Assembly: GCA_964601575.1 (NCBI GenBank) | Contig: CAZROA010000062.1 | Coordinates: forward strand, 1-33,836 | Reading direction: 5' to 3' | DNA length: 33,836 nucleotides | From: CAZKEG01 sp964601575 | GTDB lineage: Bacteria; Desulfobacterota; Thermodesulfobacteria; Thermodesulfobacteriales; Thermodesulfatatoraceae | Part shown: positions 7,486 to 15,487 of the stretch, piece after piece | How positions within the stretch are numbered: the stretch's first letter is position 1 | Layout of the letters: every line of letters starts with the position of its first letter | Notes under the pieces: model-generated | The model's input: the letters and a program-made list of their open reading frames with translations, nothing else | Database searches by the model: none | Told to the model about the DNA's origin: nothing | Position numbers and translations under genes: made by a program

Positions 7486-8292
7486 TCACACTATATAAAA
7501 GACTGATGGACCGGTTCCCAAATAGGTCTTACGCCTAATAGTAAAATTCTCTCTCAAGATCTTATTAATCTTCGAATTAGGATCACCCAGGTCTCCAACG
7601 ATAATAGCTCCATACTTACAGGCCTCCGCACAAGCCGGAAGCTTCCCCTGAGCCAAGCGCTCTGTACAAAAGAGGCACTTTTCCACCACACCCTTCATCC
7701 GCGTTGGATACTCCGGATTCGGGTCTTTGATGTACGGACGCGGATCCTCCCAATTGAAACTCCTGGCTCCAAAGGGACAAGCGGCCATACAAAAACGACA
7801 ACCAATGCACCGGTGCATATCCATCATGACGATTCCATCAGGCCGCTTAAAAGTCGCCTGTGTGGGGCAAACCCTCACACACGGCGGATGTTCGCACTGA
7901 TTACACAAGACTAAAAACTCAACACCTTTCAGGTGTTCTATCGAATATTCTTCCGAGGTATCCGGAAAGGCATGCTCAAATTCTTCCTTCCAGATCCACT
8001 TCACTTCGTGCTTCTTATTCGGGATGTTCGGCACATTGTGGAGATGATGACACGCCTTGATACATGCCTCTCCACAATCCGGATGCTGCCGGCAAATCCG
8101 CGTATCGATCACCATCCCCCAACGACGAGCCGTTAGGGCCTTATCACTGGGGCGTACTTCATAGGCCTCTACCTTATCCTTGGTAAAGAGGCCCAGAGTA
8201 GCCGAGCCCCAAAGACCAGCTAATGATGAGAAGCCGGCGATTCGGAGGAAACTTCTTCGGTCAATACCTTTTTTGTCTCTTTTGACGCCCAT
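7486..8292 (-). CDS. dsrO: DsrO, Tat-exported iron-sulfur subunit of the DsrMKJOP complex
   Basis: A 268-residue periplasmic ferredoxin-like protein with a twin-arginine signal (RRSFLRIAG, residues 12-20) and four cysteine groups that bind [4Fe-4S] clusters in this family (around residues 67-81, 130-142, 162-172 and 206-225, the last including CLFCTERL). The frame is open to 8331, but ATG 8292 has an AGAGGAAAGG site and puts the RR motif at the right distance. This start lies inside dsrJ, so the whole n-region and part of the signal peptide share 73 nt with the end of dsrJ in another frame. Role: transfers electrons between DsrP and DsrJ on the periplasmic face. The Tat signal implies folding with clusters before export. 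Confidence 0.95.
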   Translation of the reverse strand: MGVKRDKKGIDRRSFLRIAGFSSLAGLWGSATLGLFTKDKVEAYEVRPSDKALTARRWGMVIDTRICRQHPDCGEACIKACHHLHNVPNIPNKKHEVKWIWKEEFEHAFPDTSEEYSIEHLKGVEFLVLCNQCEHPPCVRVCPTQATFKRPDGIVMMDMHRCIGCRFCMAACPFGARSFNWEDPRPYIKDPNPEYPTRMKGVVEKCLFCTERLAQGKLPACAEACKYGAIIVGDLGDPNSKINKILRENFTIRRKTYLGTGPSVFYIV

Positions 8293-8669
8293 CCTTTCCT
8301 CTCCTCTGGCGGAATATGACAATTCCAACAATAGGGATGTACTGCCATGTAATTATGGCACGCATCACAGAATTCTTTTTTGCTGTTATGACACTTCATA
8401 CACCCATTCTGAAGGCTCATATTAATGGGCTTGCCTTCAGAATTGATGTAGACCCGCATATTCTTACGGACTACATCATAACGCCACAGACGAAGCAACT
8501 GCATGTGCTCTGCCCGGATAAAGGCCTTCGGCTCCACACACTTGGTATACTCCTTTGGGAGCTTCGGCTCCGGCTTTGGTGCCGCCTTTCCAAAATTCGA
8601 CCAAAACGGCGTAGTCACAAACAAGACAAAAATCACCAAGAGTCCTAGGATCTTGCCGGCATCATACAT
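8220..8669 (-). CDS. dsrJ: DsrJ, membrane-anchored triheme cytochrome c
   Basis: A 149-residue protein with an uncleaved-looking N-terminal membrane anchor (residues 6-23) and three CxxCH haem c motifs, CMKCH (90-94), CDACH (101-105) and CWNCH (114-118). Cys44 in KCVEP probably corresponds to the conserved cysteine reported as an axial haem ligand in purple sulfur bacterial DsrJ; this alignment is from memory. Family role: periplasmic sulfur-side or electron-transfer subunit of DsrMKJOP. The start overlaps the dsrK stop by 8 nt. The last 24 codons after the third haem overlap the dsrO start region and encode a charged tail ending SPASHH. Confidence 0.95.
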   Translation of the reverse strand: MYDAGKILGLLVIFVLFVTTPFWSNFGKAAPKPEPKLPKEYTKCVEPKAFIRAEHMQLLRLWRYDVVRKNMRVYINSEGKPINMSLQNGCMKCHNSKKEFCDACHNYMAVHPYCWNCHIPPEERKGWASKETKKVLTEEVSSESPASHH

Positions 8670-10293
8670 TTTCTTCTTCCTCCGGCTTTAATGGTTGCTG
8701 ACGCATATCTAGGGTACGCTCTTTCTTCCCAGCCCTTTCGTCTGGAAAGACCAACGCGTTGGCCACCAATTCGTGCACCCCGCAGACACCCACTTCAGGG
8801 ACCCAATACTGCATAAGGGTGGGTAGGGCCGCACGGTCAATGGCACAGATACAAGCCAACATATTGACTCCATGTTTCTTGTGGACATACTCCACCGCAT
8901 TGGCCCGCGGGAGCCCTCCCCTCATCCGCATATCCATAAACTCGTCGGTGTTCAATCCAGACCCGCTCCCACAGCAGAAGGTCTTCTCACGAATACAATT
9001 CTCGGGCATGTCATAGAAGTGATTACATACATGCCGTAAGATGTACCGAGGCTCCTCAAAGAACCCCATACCCCGGGAGGGGTTACATGAGTCGTGGAAA
9101 GTCACGATATATTTGTCATTCCGACTGGGATCCAAGTCAAGCTTTCCATGGGCAATGAGATCAGCGGTGAACTCACAAATATGAATCATTTTCGTGGACT
9201 TGGCGTGCTCAAAGACCGTTCCGGTGATCGGGCTCTTCGGGACCTCTAAGTTACTCGGCGCCGGACCATTAACCGTATCCATATATTGATGGATAACACG
9301 CCACATGTGACCACATTCACCACCTAAGATCCACTTTACCTTGAGTCGCTCGGCCTCATGATAGATCTTGGCGTTGATCTTCTGCATCAAATCAAAATTA
9401 GTAAAGAAACCAAAATTACCACCTTCAGAGGCATAGGTACTCAAGGTGTAGTCCAAGCCGAGATACTCAAAGAGGACCAAATATCCCATAAAGGTATAGA
9501 TACCCGGATCGGCAAAATAGTCACCAGAGGGAGCGACGAAGAGGATCTCAGCCCCTTTCCGATTAAAGGAGGGTTGGATCTTAAGCCCAGTTACCGCTTC
9601 AATATCCCAACACAGATACTCGATAATCTCCTTCATGGTATGGGGCTGGATCCCCAAGTGGTTACCAATAAAAAGACAATTCCGAACCGGCTCTAAGATC
9701 CAGTTGGTATTAATACCTAAGAGGTGGAGCAACTCACGCCCCATAAAGGTTACTTCACAAGTATCGATACCGTAGGGGCAAAAGACCGAACAACGACGGC
9801 ATTCACTACATTGATAGTAGTAGTAAAACCACTCTTTGATCACATCTTCGGTGAGCTTTCGCGCCCCAGCCAACCGTCCAAAGATCTTACCCGGGAGAGT
9901 AAACTCGCCCTTGTAAATGGAACGCAGCAGCTCAGCCCGCAAGACCGGCATGTTCTTCGGATCACCCGAACCGAGGAAATAGTGACACTTATCCGCACAG
10001 GCACCGCAACGAACACAGATATCCATGAACAGCTTAAAAGAACGATGCTTCTCCAGACGCTCCTTCATGCCCTCCAAGATGATCTCCCGCCAATTAGAGG
10101 GCAATTTCCAGTCATCGTCTAGGGGAAACCATTCTCGTGGATTAGGTAGCCCAATCTGTTCTACCACTTGGGGCTTACCCGGATAACAAAACCGGCCACG
10201 TTTCATCTCCACCGGAGTGTCCATCCAATCTGTTTCCGGTGGAGTCCAATCTATAGAGTCAAAAAGCTCTTCGGGTTTTGGAAGCTTTGCCAT
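8662..10293 (-). CDS. dsrK: DsrK, HdrD-like iron-sulfur subunit of the DsrMKJOP complex
   Basis: A 543-residue cytoplasmic protein. Two [4Fe-4S] ferredoxin motifs are visible at Cys93/96/99/103 and Cys162/165/168/172. The C-terminal half has the CCG-type arrangement of the HdrD catalytic site: Cys403 (SCNPSRG), Cys440-Cys441 (CCGSGSGLN) and C481-I-C483, with further cysteines at about 327 and 373. Family knowledge: DsrK resembles the catalytic subunit of membrane heterodisulfide reductase and is thought to reduce the DsrC trisulfide during sulfite reduction. It is encoded 17 nt after dsrM and overlaps dsrJ by 8 nt, so the complex genes are tightly coupled. It has no signal peptide, as expected for the cytoplasmic face. 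Confidence 0.96.
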   Translation of the reverse strand: MAKLPKPEELFDSIDWTPPETDWMDTPVEMKRGRFCYPGKPQVVEQIGLPNPREWFPLDDDWKLPSNWREIILEGMKERLEKHRSFKLFMDICVRCGACADKCHYFLGSGDPKNMPVLRAELLRSIYKGEFTLPGKIFGRLAGARKLTEDVIKEWFYYYYQCSECRRCSVFCPYGIDTCEVTFMGRELLHLLGINTNWILEPVRNCLFIGNHLGIQPHTMKEIIEYLCWDIEAVTGLKIQPSFNRKGAEILFVAPSGDYFADPGIYTFMGYLVLFEYLGLDYTLSTYASEGGNFGFFTNFDLMQKINAKIYHEAERLKVKWILGGECGHMWRVIHQYMDTVNGPAPSNLEVPKSPITGTVFEHAKSTKMIHICEFTADLIAHGKLDLDPSRNDKYIVTFHDSCNPSRGMGFFEEPRYILRHVCNHFYDMPENCIREKTFCCGSGSGLNTDEFMDMRMRGGLPRANAVEYVHKKHGVNMLACICAIDRAALPTLMQYWVPEVGVCGVHELVANALVFPDERAGKKERTLDMRQQPLKPEEEENV

Positions 10294-10310
10294 CGCATTC
10301 CCTCTCTCAA

Positions 10311-11360
10311 TTATTTATTCTCTTCACCGGCTGTTTCGGTAGCTGCCGCTTTTTTCCTTTCTTTCTCTTGCGGACAGTCTTCATCTATAGGAAGACCGGC
10401 CTCAATCATAAGGTCTCTAAAGGTTTCCTGATATTCACAGTAAGTCTTAATCTGAGCCGGCTTATTCCAAGGATTGATATGGCGCTTGGCCCGGCTGTTA
10501 TTAGCCAAATTACGAGTGGGGCTGAGAAAGATACCCAACATATGGACCAACTTACTAAAGGGGAAATAGGCCATCAAACTGCTAAGGAAGAAGAGATGTA
10601 CGTAGAAAATAGAATGTACTTTAGGCGGTTTGGGGCTAAAGTGAATCAAACCCATGGTAAATTCTTTAACCGCCGTAACATCCACACGATAGAAATACCT
10701 CATCAACATACCGGAAATAACCAAACCAAAGATTAGAAATAGAGGTACATAATCAGAAGCCAAGGAGATATAACGAAGCCTAGCATCAGCCAAACGACGC
10801 AAGAAGAGGAAGGTAAGACCAGCTAAAATAATGACATCCGTCAAATAAAGATGGGGCAACCCTATATGTAGAAAACTATCAAGGGCATCAATAGTCTGAA
10901 TAAGCTTGGGAACTGGATAGGAAAAGAAACGGAAGTGACGAATCAAAATGATGAAAAAGGCATAGTGAAAGGCAATAGCCCCTAACCACAACCACTTGTA
11001 AGAACCATATATTAAGTTACGCCCCTTTATTTCGGCCTTTAGATTTCTAAACAGAGTCCGGAAACAAAAGACTTCCAAGAACATTCTCAAGGCTACTTCA
11101 AAGTTGGTATACGGTGCCTCTAAACGACTCCTCTTTATCCAGGGCAATGACTTCTGTTGACCGCAAGTAGTCACAATACGGAAGGGAACAGGCACCTTAG
11201 CCCACTCAACAACACGATATACCATGCCTATGAGGAAGATGAGAAAGGCCGCATAAGGAATAATAACCCCAAAAAGATGATACAACCCGGCCAACCCAAC
11301 TCCCAAATAAACGACAAAGACAGACACAACAACTAAGGCAAAGGCGAATACGACACCCAT
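10311..11360 (-). CDS. dsrM: DsrM, NarI-type cytochrome b subunit of the DsrMKJOP complex
   Basis: A 349-residue membrane protein with about six hydrophobic helices and histidines typical of di-haem b membrane anchors (for example AFHYAFFIILIRHFRF and FYVHLFFLSSLMAYFPFSKLVHM), resembling NarI/HdrE. The C-terminal tail after residue 280 is cytoplasmic, charged and rich in Lys/Glu/Ala. Family role: oxidises menaquinol and passes electrons to DsrK. It begins 26 nt after the RsbRD-like gene and ends 17 nt before dsrK. It has the usual DsrM length and its usual place ahead of dsrK. Confidence 0.95.
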   Translation of the reverse strand: MGVVFAFALVVVSVFVVYLGVGLAGLYHLFGVIIPYAAFLIFLIGMVYRVVEWAKVPVPFRIVTTCGQQKSLPWIKRSRLEAPYTNFEVALRMFLEVFCFRTLFRNLKAEIKGRNLIYGSYKWLWLGAIAFHYAFFIILIRHFRFFSYPVPKLIQTIDALDSFLHIGLPHLYLTDVIILAGLTFLFLRRLADARLRYISLASDYVPLFLIFGLVISGMLMRYFYRVDVTAVKEFTMGLIHFSPKPPKVHSIFYVHLFFLSSLMAYFPFSKLVHMLGIFLSPTRNLANNSRAKRHINPWNKPAQIKTYCEYQETFRDLMIEAGLPIDEDCPQEKERKKAAATETAGEENK

Positions 11361-11386
11361 TTATTGTACCTCGCTTTTAGACATAT

Positions 11387-11917
11387 TTATTGTTGTTGCG
11401 GTGGTATTCCTTCCCTCTCGTCATAAATTACATTGGCCCTTCGCAAAACCATGAAGAGCCGCTTTTTCCATTCTTCCACTTTCAAATGATAAAGTTTCTC
11501 TCGACAGGCCATATATACATCAAAGGAATACATTCCTATCTGATCGATCTTGTCTTCCAGTTCCATATACTCTTCAAAGAGATCCGAAGTCAAATCATTT
11601 TTTAAGACTTCGCGAATAGCCCGTTTAAGGGACAAGACAAAATTCACCGCCACTGAGGGAGAAAAATCCTGAACCGCCCGCACTCTCACGATTCGATCTA
11701 CAAAATATTGGATGCGTTCACCGTCAAAATCTCCAAGGATCTCATCAAGCAACCCCTCGATCCCCTCAACAATCCTCTGCCCCACCGGATTTTCAAAGCG
11801 ATCTCTATTCTTACGCAAGAAGGTAGCCGCTTGCGCCGGATAGGTATCCAAAATGAAATGATACCAATGATCTAAAATTTTCTTTCTTTTTTTATCAATA
11901 AGTTGTTTTAAGCTCAC
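11387..11917 (-). CDS. RsbRD N-terminal-like domain protein at the head of the dsr operon
   Basis: A 176-residue all-helical soluble protein resembling the N-terminal domain of RsbRD, the RsbT co-antagonist family of the stressosome: KKRKKILDHWYHFILDTYPAQAATFL, NPVGQRIVEGIEGLL and IVRVRAVQDFSPSVAVNFVLSLKRAIREVL. It has no STAS output domain. The frame is open to an ATG at 12013, but a GTG at 11917 has a perfect AGGAG site five bases upstream, and a TTGACA-type promoter lies inside the longer frame, so the short form is much more likely. As first gene of the dsrMKJOP transcript it may sense a signal linked to respiration. That function is inferred; I recall such genes next to dsrM in other sulfate reducers but cannot confirm it here. 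Confidence 0.82.
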   Translation of the reverse strand: MSLKQLIDKKRKKILDHWYHFILDTYPAQAATFLRKNRDRFENPVGQRIVEGIEGLLDEILGDFDGERIQYFVDRIVRVRAVQDFSPSVAVNFVLSLKRAIREVLKNDLTSDLFEEYMELEDKIDQIGMYSFDVYMACREKLYHLKVEEWKKRLFMVLRRANVIYDEREGIPPQQQ

Positions 11918-11957
11918 AATTACTCCTAGTGCTTGGTCTGTTTCTATCTGTGGCGAC

Positions 11958-11986
11958 CTTTTAAAAATTTTAAGACGAAGTGTCAA
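11958..11986 (-). promoter_or_regulatory. Probable sigma70-type promoter of the dsr operon
   Basis: On the minus strand a perfect -35 TTGACA (11986-11981) is followed by a 17-nt spacer and -10 TAAAAG (11963-11958, 4 of 6 consensus). The start site would be near 11951, giving a leader of about 34 nt before the GTG at 11917. Its position rules against the longer open frame from 12013. Confidence 0.6.
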
Positions 11987-12052
11987 GTCAGAATTTTCAG
12001 CTATTTTCCCCATCTAATTTTGAAAAACTCGTACAAATTAAAATTCCAGGCC

Positions 12053-13162
12053 TCAGACGAGCAAAAACCCCTTCTTCGAGTCAATAGAAAGCCCCCTCAA
12101 ACGATAAAAGGCCTTCTCCTTCTCTAAAGGCCCGAGTTTGGCCTTGGCCAAGATCTCTTCCAGATAAGCAATGGTCTGGTCATAGACTTTGCGATCCACC
12201 GGATAGGGATGACCATCTTTTCCACCGTGGGCAAAGGCATAACGGGCCGGATCACGCCTTGAGACCGGGGCTTCATAGATCAGCTCCGAAAGCAGGGCCA
12301 AGGCCCGTAAAGATTTGGGCCCTAGGCCTCGCACCTCAAGGACCTCTTCAAATTTTTTCGGGGCCTTCTCATACGTGGAAAGGAGGACCTTCTCTATCCC
12401 CTTGGGCAGGAGATCGGCCTCGGTTAAGGAATGACGACGCGGGAGCTCAAGGTGACTTATCTTCTTTAATTCTCTTAGGGTCTCTTTAGGTGGAGCTTTA
12501 GAAAGTTCGGTGATGACTTCCCGGGCAGACTCACTCTCTTGGGCCACCAGATTCAGGACCTCTCCAGCCTTTTCCTGACTGACAATCCCGGCATGAGGTT
12601 CGCAAACAAAACTCTTTACCCTCTCTCCAAGCCAGTGATAACGCCGGGCATAAGAGGTCTTTTCGTTCATCCCCTGCTGGATCACCGCCCAGGCCCCGTT
12701 TTTGGTAAAAAAGAAGGCGTGGTGATAGAGATTAAACCCGTCTTGAAGGGCGGTATTATCCACTTTGGCCGCCAAGCGACTGGCCCGAACGAGTCCTCTA
12801 AATGAATCCGGAAGGGCTGCCTTCTCCGCCCAAAACACAATCTCATCCGGGGTCTTTCTTGAGGCCCGGGCCTTACCACCGCAGACAAAAATCCCGGCCT
12901 CAAGGGCCACAGGCCTAAGCCCTTCTTTCAAGGCCCCGCAGACTGTAGTGGTCAGCCCTGAAGAGTGCCAATCAAAGCCCAAAACGCAGCCAAAGGCCTG
13001 AAACCAAAAAGGATCAGCCAGACGCTTAAGGAGTTCCTCCGGCCCAAACTCCTCGATCACCACTAAGGAAATGGCCCGAGAGAGCCTTACCATGCGTGAA
13101 AACAACCAGCGCGGAGCCTTACCACCGTGAAGGGGTAAATCGGCCACTCCTGTGCGTCTCAT
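12053..13162 (-). CDS. DUF763 family protein
   Basis: A 369-residue protein recognised as DUF763 from its strongly conserved blocks: RTGVADLPLHGGKAPRWLFSRM at the N-terminus, DPFWFQAFGCVLGFDWHSSGLTTT near residues 50-73, CGGKARASRKTPDEI near 94-108 and FAHGGKDGHPYPVDRKVYD near 310-328. A helix-hairpin-helix-like segment (VLEVRGLGPKSLRALALLSEL, about 274-294) suggests nucleic-acid binding. The biochemical function of the family is not known to me; I associate it with archaea and thermophiles. It begins in the pyrF stop codon (ATGA, 4-nt overlap), so it is translationally coupled to pyrF. No terminator hairpin is seen in the 135 nt between it and the RsbRD gene, so read-through toward dsr is possible. 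Confidence 0.88.
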   Translation of the reverse strand: MRRTGVADLPLHGGKAPRWLFSRMVRLSRAISLVVIEEFGPEELLKRLADPFWFQAFGCVLGFDWHSSGLTTTVCGALKEGLRPVALEAGIFVCGGKARASRKTPDEIVFWAEKAALPDSFRGLVRASRLAAKVDNTALQDGFNLYHHAFFFTKNGAWAVIQQGMNEKTSYARRYHWLGERVKSFVCEPHAGIVSQEKAGEVLNLVAQESESAREVITELSKAPPKETLRELKKISHLELPRRHSLTEADLLPKGIEKVLLSTYEKAPKKFEEVLEVRGLGPKSLRALALLSELIYEAPVSRRDPARYAFAHGGKDGHPYPVDRKVYDQTIAYLEEILAKAKLGPLEKEKAFYRLRGLSIDSKKGFLLV

Positions 13163-13881
13163 GGACGTTCCTCAAAGGCCTTGGTCATCTCCTCAAGTAC
13201 CTTGGCCACCGCCGCCCGAGGGTCTTTAGCCTCCCTGATCGGTCGCCCGATGACTAGGTAATCCGCCCCGGAAAGGATAGCTTCATAAGGAGTGGCAATA
13301 CGCACCTGATCTTGAGGGTCTTTGGCCCACTCCGGTCTGATACCCGGGACAATGGTGGATAAATGAGGAAAGGCCTCCTTGACCGCTGCTACCTCCTTGG
13401 CCGAACAAACCACACCGTGGCAGCCGGCGCGATAGGCCAAATTGGCCAAACGCAAGACGGCCTCTTTTATATCTCGGCTTAGTTCCGGAGAATAGCCGAT
13501 CTCCATAAGATCGGCTCGGGTATGGGAGGTGAGCACCGTGACCCCAAAGACCTTGGTTCCGCCTTCTACCGCCTCAACACACCGCCGTACCGCCTCTCGC
13601 CCAGCCAACATGTGTACGGTAAGGATATCAGCCCCCAAGAGGCTGGCCACATGTGCCGCTCGACGCATGGTATGTGGGATGTCATGGAGTTTCAGATCTA
13701 AAAAAATATCAGCGGGACTTTCCTCACGGATCATTTGAAGAACGGTCGGACCCTCGGCGATAAAGAGCTCTAACCCCACCTTAAAGACCCCGACCACCTC
13801 ACCCAGGCGTCTTACCCAGCGCCTGGCCTCGGTAAAACTCGGTACATCTAAAGGGAAAATAAGCCTCTCTTTGACCTCCAT
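13159..13881 (-). CDS. pyrF: PyrF, orotidine 5'-phosphate decarboxylase
   Basis: A 240-residue TIM-barrel enzyme that converts OMP to UMP, the last step of pyrimidine synthesis. The catalytic signature DLKLHDIPHTM is at residues 62-72 (Asp62, Lys64, Asp67), with FKVGLELF near residue 33 and the phosphate-binding TIVPGIRPEW and DYLVIGRPI at the C-terminus. Length is normal for the bacterial family. It is the first gene of a two-gene unit with DUF763, overlapping by 4 nt. No other pyr genes are present in the window. Confidence 0.97.
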   Translation of the reverse strand: MEVKERLIFPLDVPSFTEARRWVRRLGEVVGVFKVGLELFIAEGPTVLQMIREESPADIFLDLKLHDIPHTMRRAAHVASLLGADILTVHMLAGREAVRRCVEAVEGGTKVFGVTVLTSHTRADLMEIGYSPELSRDIKEAVLRLANLAYRAGCHGVVCSAKEVAAVKEAFPHLSTIVPGIRPEWAKDPQDQVRIATPYEAILSGADYLVIGRPIREAKDPRAAVAKVLEEMTKAFEERP

Positions 13882-13922
13882 CTATCCCTCAATCTCAAAA
13901 TTTAGGGTATTCTGCCAGGGAA

Positions 13923-14657
13923 ATGCACGTAAAGCAATTCAGGGCTCCCAAAAGGCTTTGGTTTTATCCCCCTGATCCCATCCCTCCGGGGGAACTCTAC
14001 CTCATTGGAACCATTCACCGTCTACCCCGGTTGGCTCCTTTTCTCGAAGATTGCCTTAATATGATCAGACCGGAGATTATTACTGTGGAGATCAGCCCTT
14101 ATTCCCTCCGGAAGAGACAACGGGAGGAAGATTTATGGCTCAAAAGGTTCGAGGAATTACGCCGGAGGCTTTCTCCGCAAGAAAGAGAGCACCCGGCCCT
14201 TCTTCTCTATCGGGAGGCCTTAAAGATTCCCTATGAGATCAAGGTGGCCCAAAAATGGGGACAAGATCGTGGTATCCCGGTCATACCGATTGATAGCAGC
14301 AGGGTGGCTAAGAATTGGCTTAAAAGACTCCTCTCTGGGCTTTCATGGGAAAATTTCAAGGCCCTGACCCGCCAAGAAAGGGAGCGTTACCATTTGAAGC
14401 ATACTTTGAATCTGGTGGCTTTCTATCTAAGAACAGGAGTCCTCCCCTCAAGGGACGAAGAAGATCTCTTACGGGAGAGATTGATGCTTCGTAGGCTCCG
14501 AAGGATCTTCCAGAAAAAAAGGCCTGTGGTGCATATCGGTGGCTGGGGACATCTCTTTTCCCTGGCAGAGGCCCTTGAAAAGGCCATCCCCATCTTTATA
14601 AAAGGACAAACCGATTTAAGTTTTTCTTTTAAATCCGAATCATTTACCGAAAATTAG
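13923..14657 (+). CDS. TraB/GumN-like protein of unknown function
   Basis: A 244-residue soluble protein. The start (GELYLIGTIHRLPR, GT-IH at residues 29-32), the following VEIS (residues 55-58), and the C-terminal VVHIGGWGHLFSLAEAL (His204, His210) fit the layout of the TraB/GumN/PrgY superfamily, whose members keep two GxxH-like motifs and an acidic residue. The match is by pattern only. Between the motifs is a long basic helical region (residues 65-200). No signal peptide is visible. It is divergent from pyrF and 39 nt upstream of the LolA-like gene, so it may head the envelope-transport operon. Function is not established; a protease-like or regulatory role has been suggested for relatives. 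Confidence 0.6.
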   Translation: MHVKQFRAPKRLWFYPPDPIPPGELYLIGTIHRLPRLAPFLEDCLNMIRPEIITVEISPYSLRKRQREEDLWLKRFEELRRRLSPQEREHPALLLYREALKIPYEIKVAQKWGQDRGIPVIPIDSSRVAKNWLKRLLSGLSWENFKALTRQERERYHLKHTLNLVAFYLRTGVLPSRDEEDLLRERLMLRRLRRIFQKKRPVVHIGGWGHLFSLAEALEKAIPIFIKGQTDLSFSFKSESFTEN

Positions 14658-14696
14658 AAAAAACGATCAACGCATAAACACCGAGAGGGATCAAAG

Positions 14697-15467
14697 ATGA
14701 AACGTTTAATAACCCTTTTGTTCTGTATCTGGTTCCTTTCTTTTTCTTGGGCCTTGGGGAAAGAAATGTCAGCCGAAGAAATCGCTTGGGCGGTCTATAA
14801 CCGCCCGGTAGGGAAAGATTCGGAGAGCTATGTCCGTATGCTCCTCATCGACGCCAAGGGGCGACAAAAAGAACGACGCATGTATGTAGCCGTTTTGGAT
14901 ACCAAGAAGGCCCGTAAGACCTTTATTCGATTTTTGAGCCCCAAGGACATTGCCGGCACAGGCTTTTTATCCATCGCCCACACCAACGGCAAAGAGGAAC
15001 AGTTTCTCTATCTCCCGGCCCTGCGCCGCACCCGCCGGATTGCTGGCTCCTTTCGTTTCCATCGCTTTGTAAATTCTGACTTTACCTACGAAGATTTAGA
15101 AAGACACCATCCCCAAAAATATCTTTATCAACTCCTAGGCGAGGAGATTTATCAAGGTAGCCCTTGTTATCTCCTCAAGACCTGGCCCAAGAAAAGAAAG
15201 GACTCGGCTTATGGCTGGTGGATACAGTGGATCACCAAAGACGGTTTTTTACCGGTTAAGGTGGAATATTATGACCATCGAGGACGACTCTGTAAGCGCT
15301 TCTTGGCTCTTGAATGGAAAAAAATACAAGGCTATTGGACCGTGCTTAGGTCCGAAATGAGTGACCTTAAAAAGGATCACAAAACGGTTCTCATCGTCGA
15401 ACAGATAAGATATGATCTTGGTCTCAATAAGAAAATCTTTACCCGAAGGAACCTGGCCCACTGGTAA
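14697..15467 (+). CDS. LolA-like outer-membrane lipoprotein-sorting family protein (MMPL-associated)
   Basis: A 256-residue protein with a Sec signal peptide (residues 1-21, ending WALG). The rest matches the LolA-like family that accompanies MMPL pumps: RKTFIRFLSPKDIAGTGFLSI, LYLPALRRTRRIAGSFRFHRFVNSDFTYEDL and a lysine-rich second half with WWIQWITKDGFLPVKVEYYD. Family knowledge: these periplasmic proteins have a half-barrel lipid-binding fold and probably shuttle a lipid or hydrophobic compound between an RND/MMPL pump and the outer membrane. A GAGAGGG site precedes the ATG. The DUF1302-like and MMPL genes follow directly, consistent with a three-part system. The cargo is unknown. Confidence 0.88.
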   Translation: MKRLITLLFCIWFLSFSWALGKEMSAEEIAWAVYNRPVGKDSESYVRMLLIDAKGRQKERRMYVAVLDTKKARKTFIRFLSPKDIAGTGFLSIAHTNGKEEQFLYLPALRRTRRIAGSFRFHRFVNSDFTYEDLERHHPQKYLYQLLGEEIYQGSPCYLLKTWPKKRKDSAYGWWIQWITKDGFLPVKVEYYDHRGRLCKRFLALEWKKIQGYWTVLRSEMSDLKKDHKTVLIVEQIRYDLGLNKKIFTRRNLAHW

Positions 15468-15487
15468 AACGTCCGATTTGGACCATT

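Noticed and set aside
8293..8331. 13-codon extension of DsrO upstream of ATG 8292
   Set aside because: It lacks a ribosome site and would move the twin-arginine motif away from the N-terminus.
9724..10122. 132-codon open frame on the + strand inside dsrK
   Set aside because: It is antisense to a strongly conserved protein and shows no recognisable domain.
11918..12013. 32-codon N-terminal extension of the RsbRD-like protein from ATG 12013
   Set aside because: There is no ribosome site at 12013, a TTGACA-type promoter lies inside the extension, and the GTG at 11917 has an ideal AGGAG.
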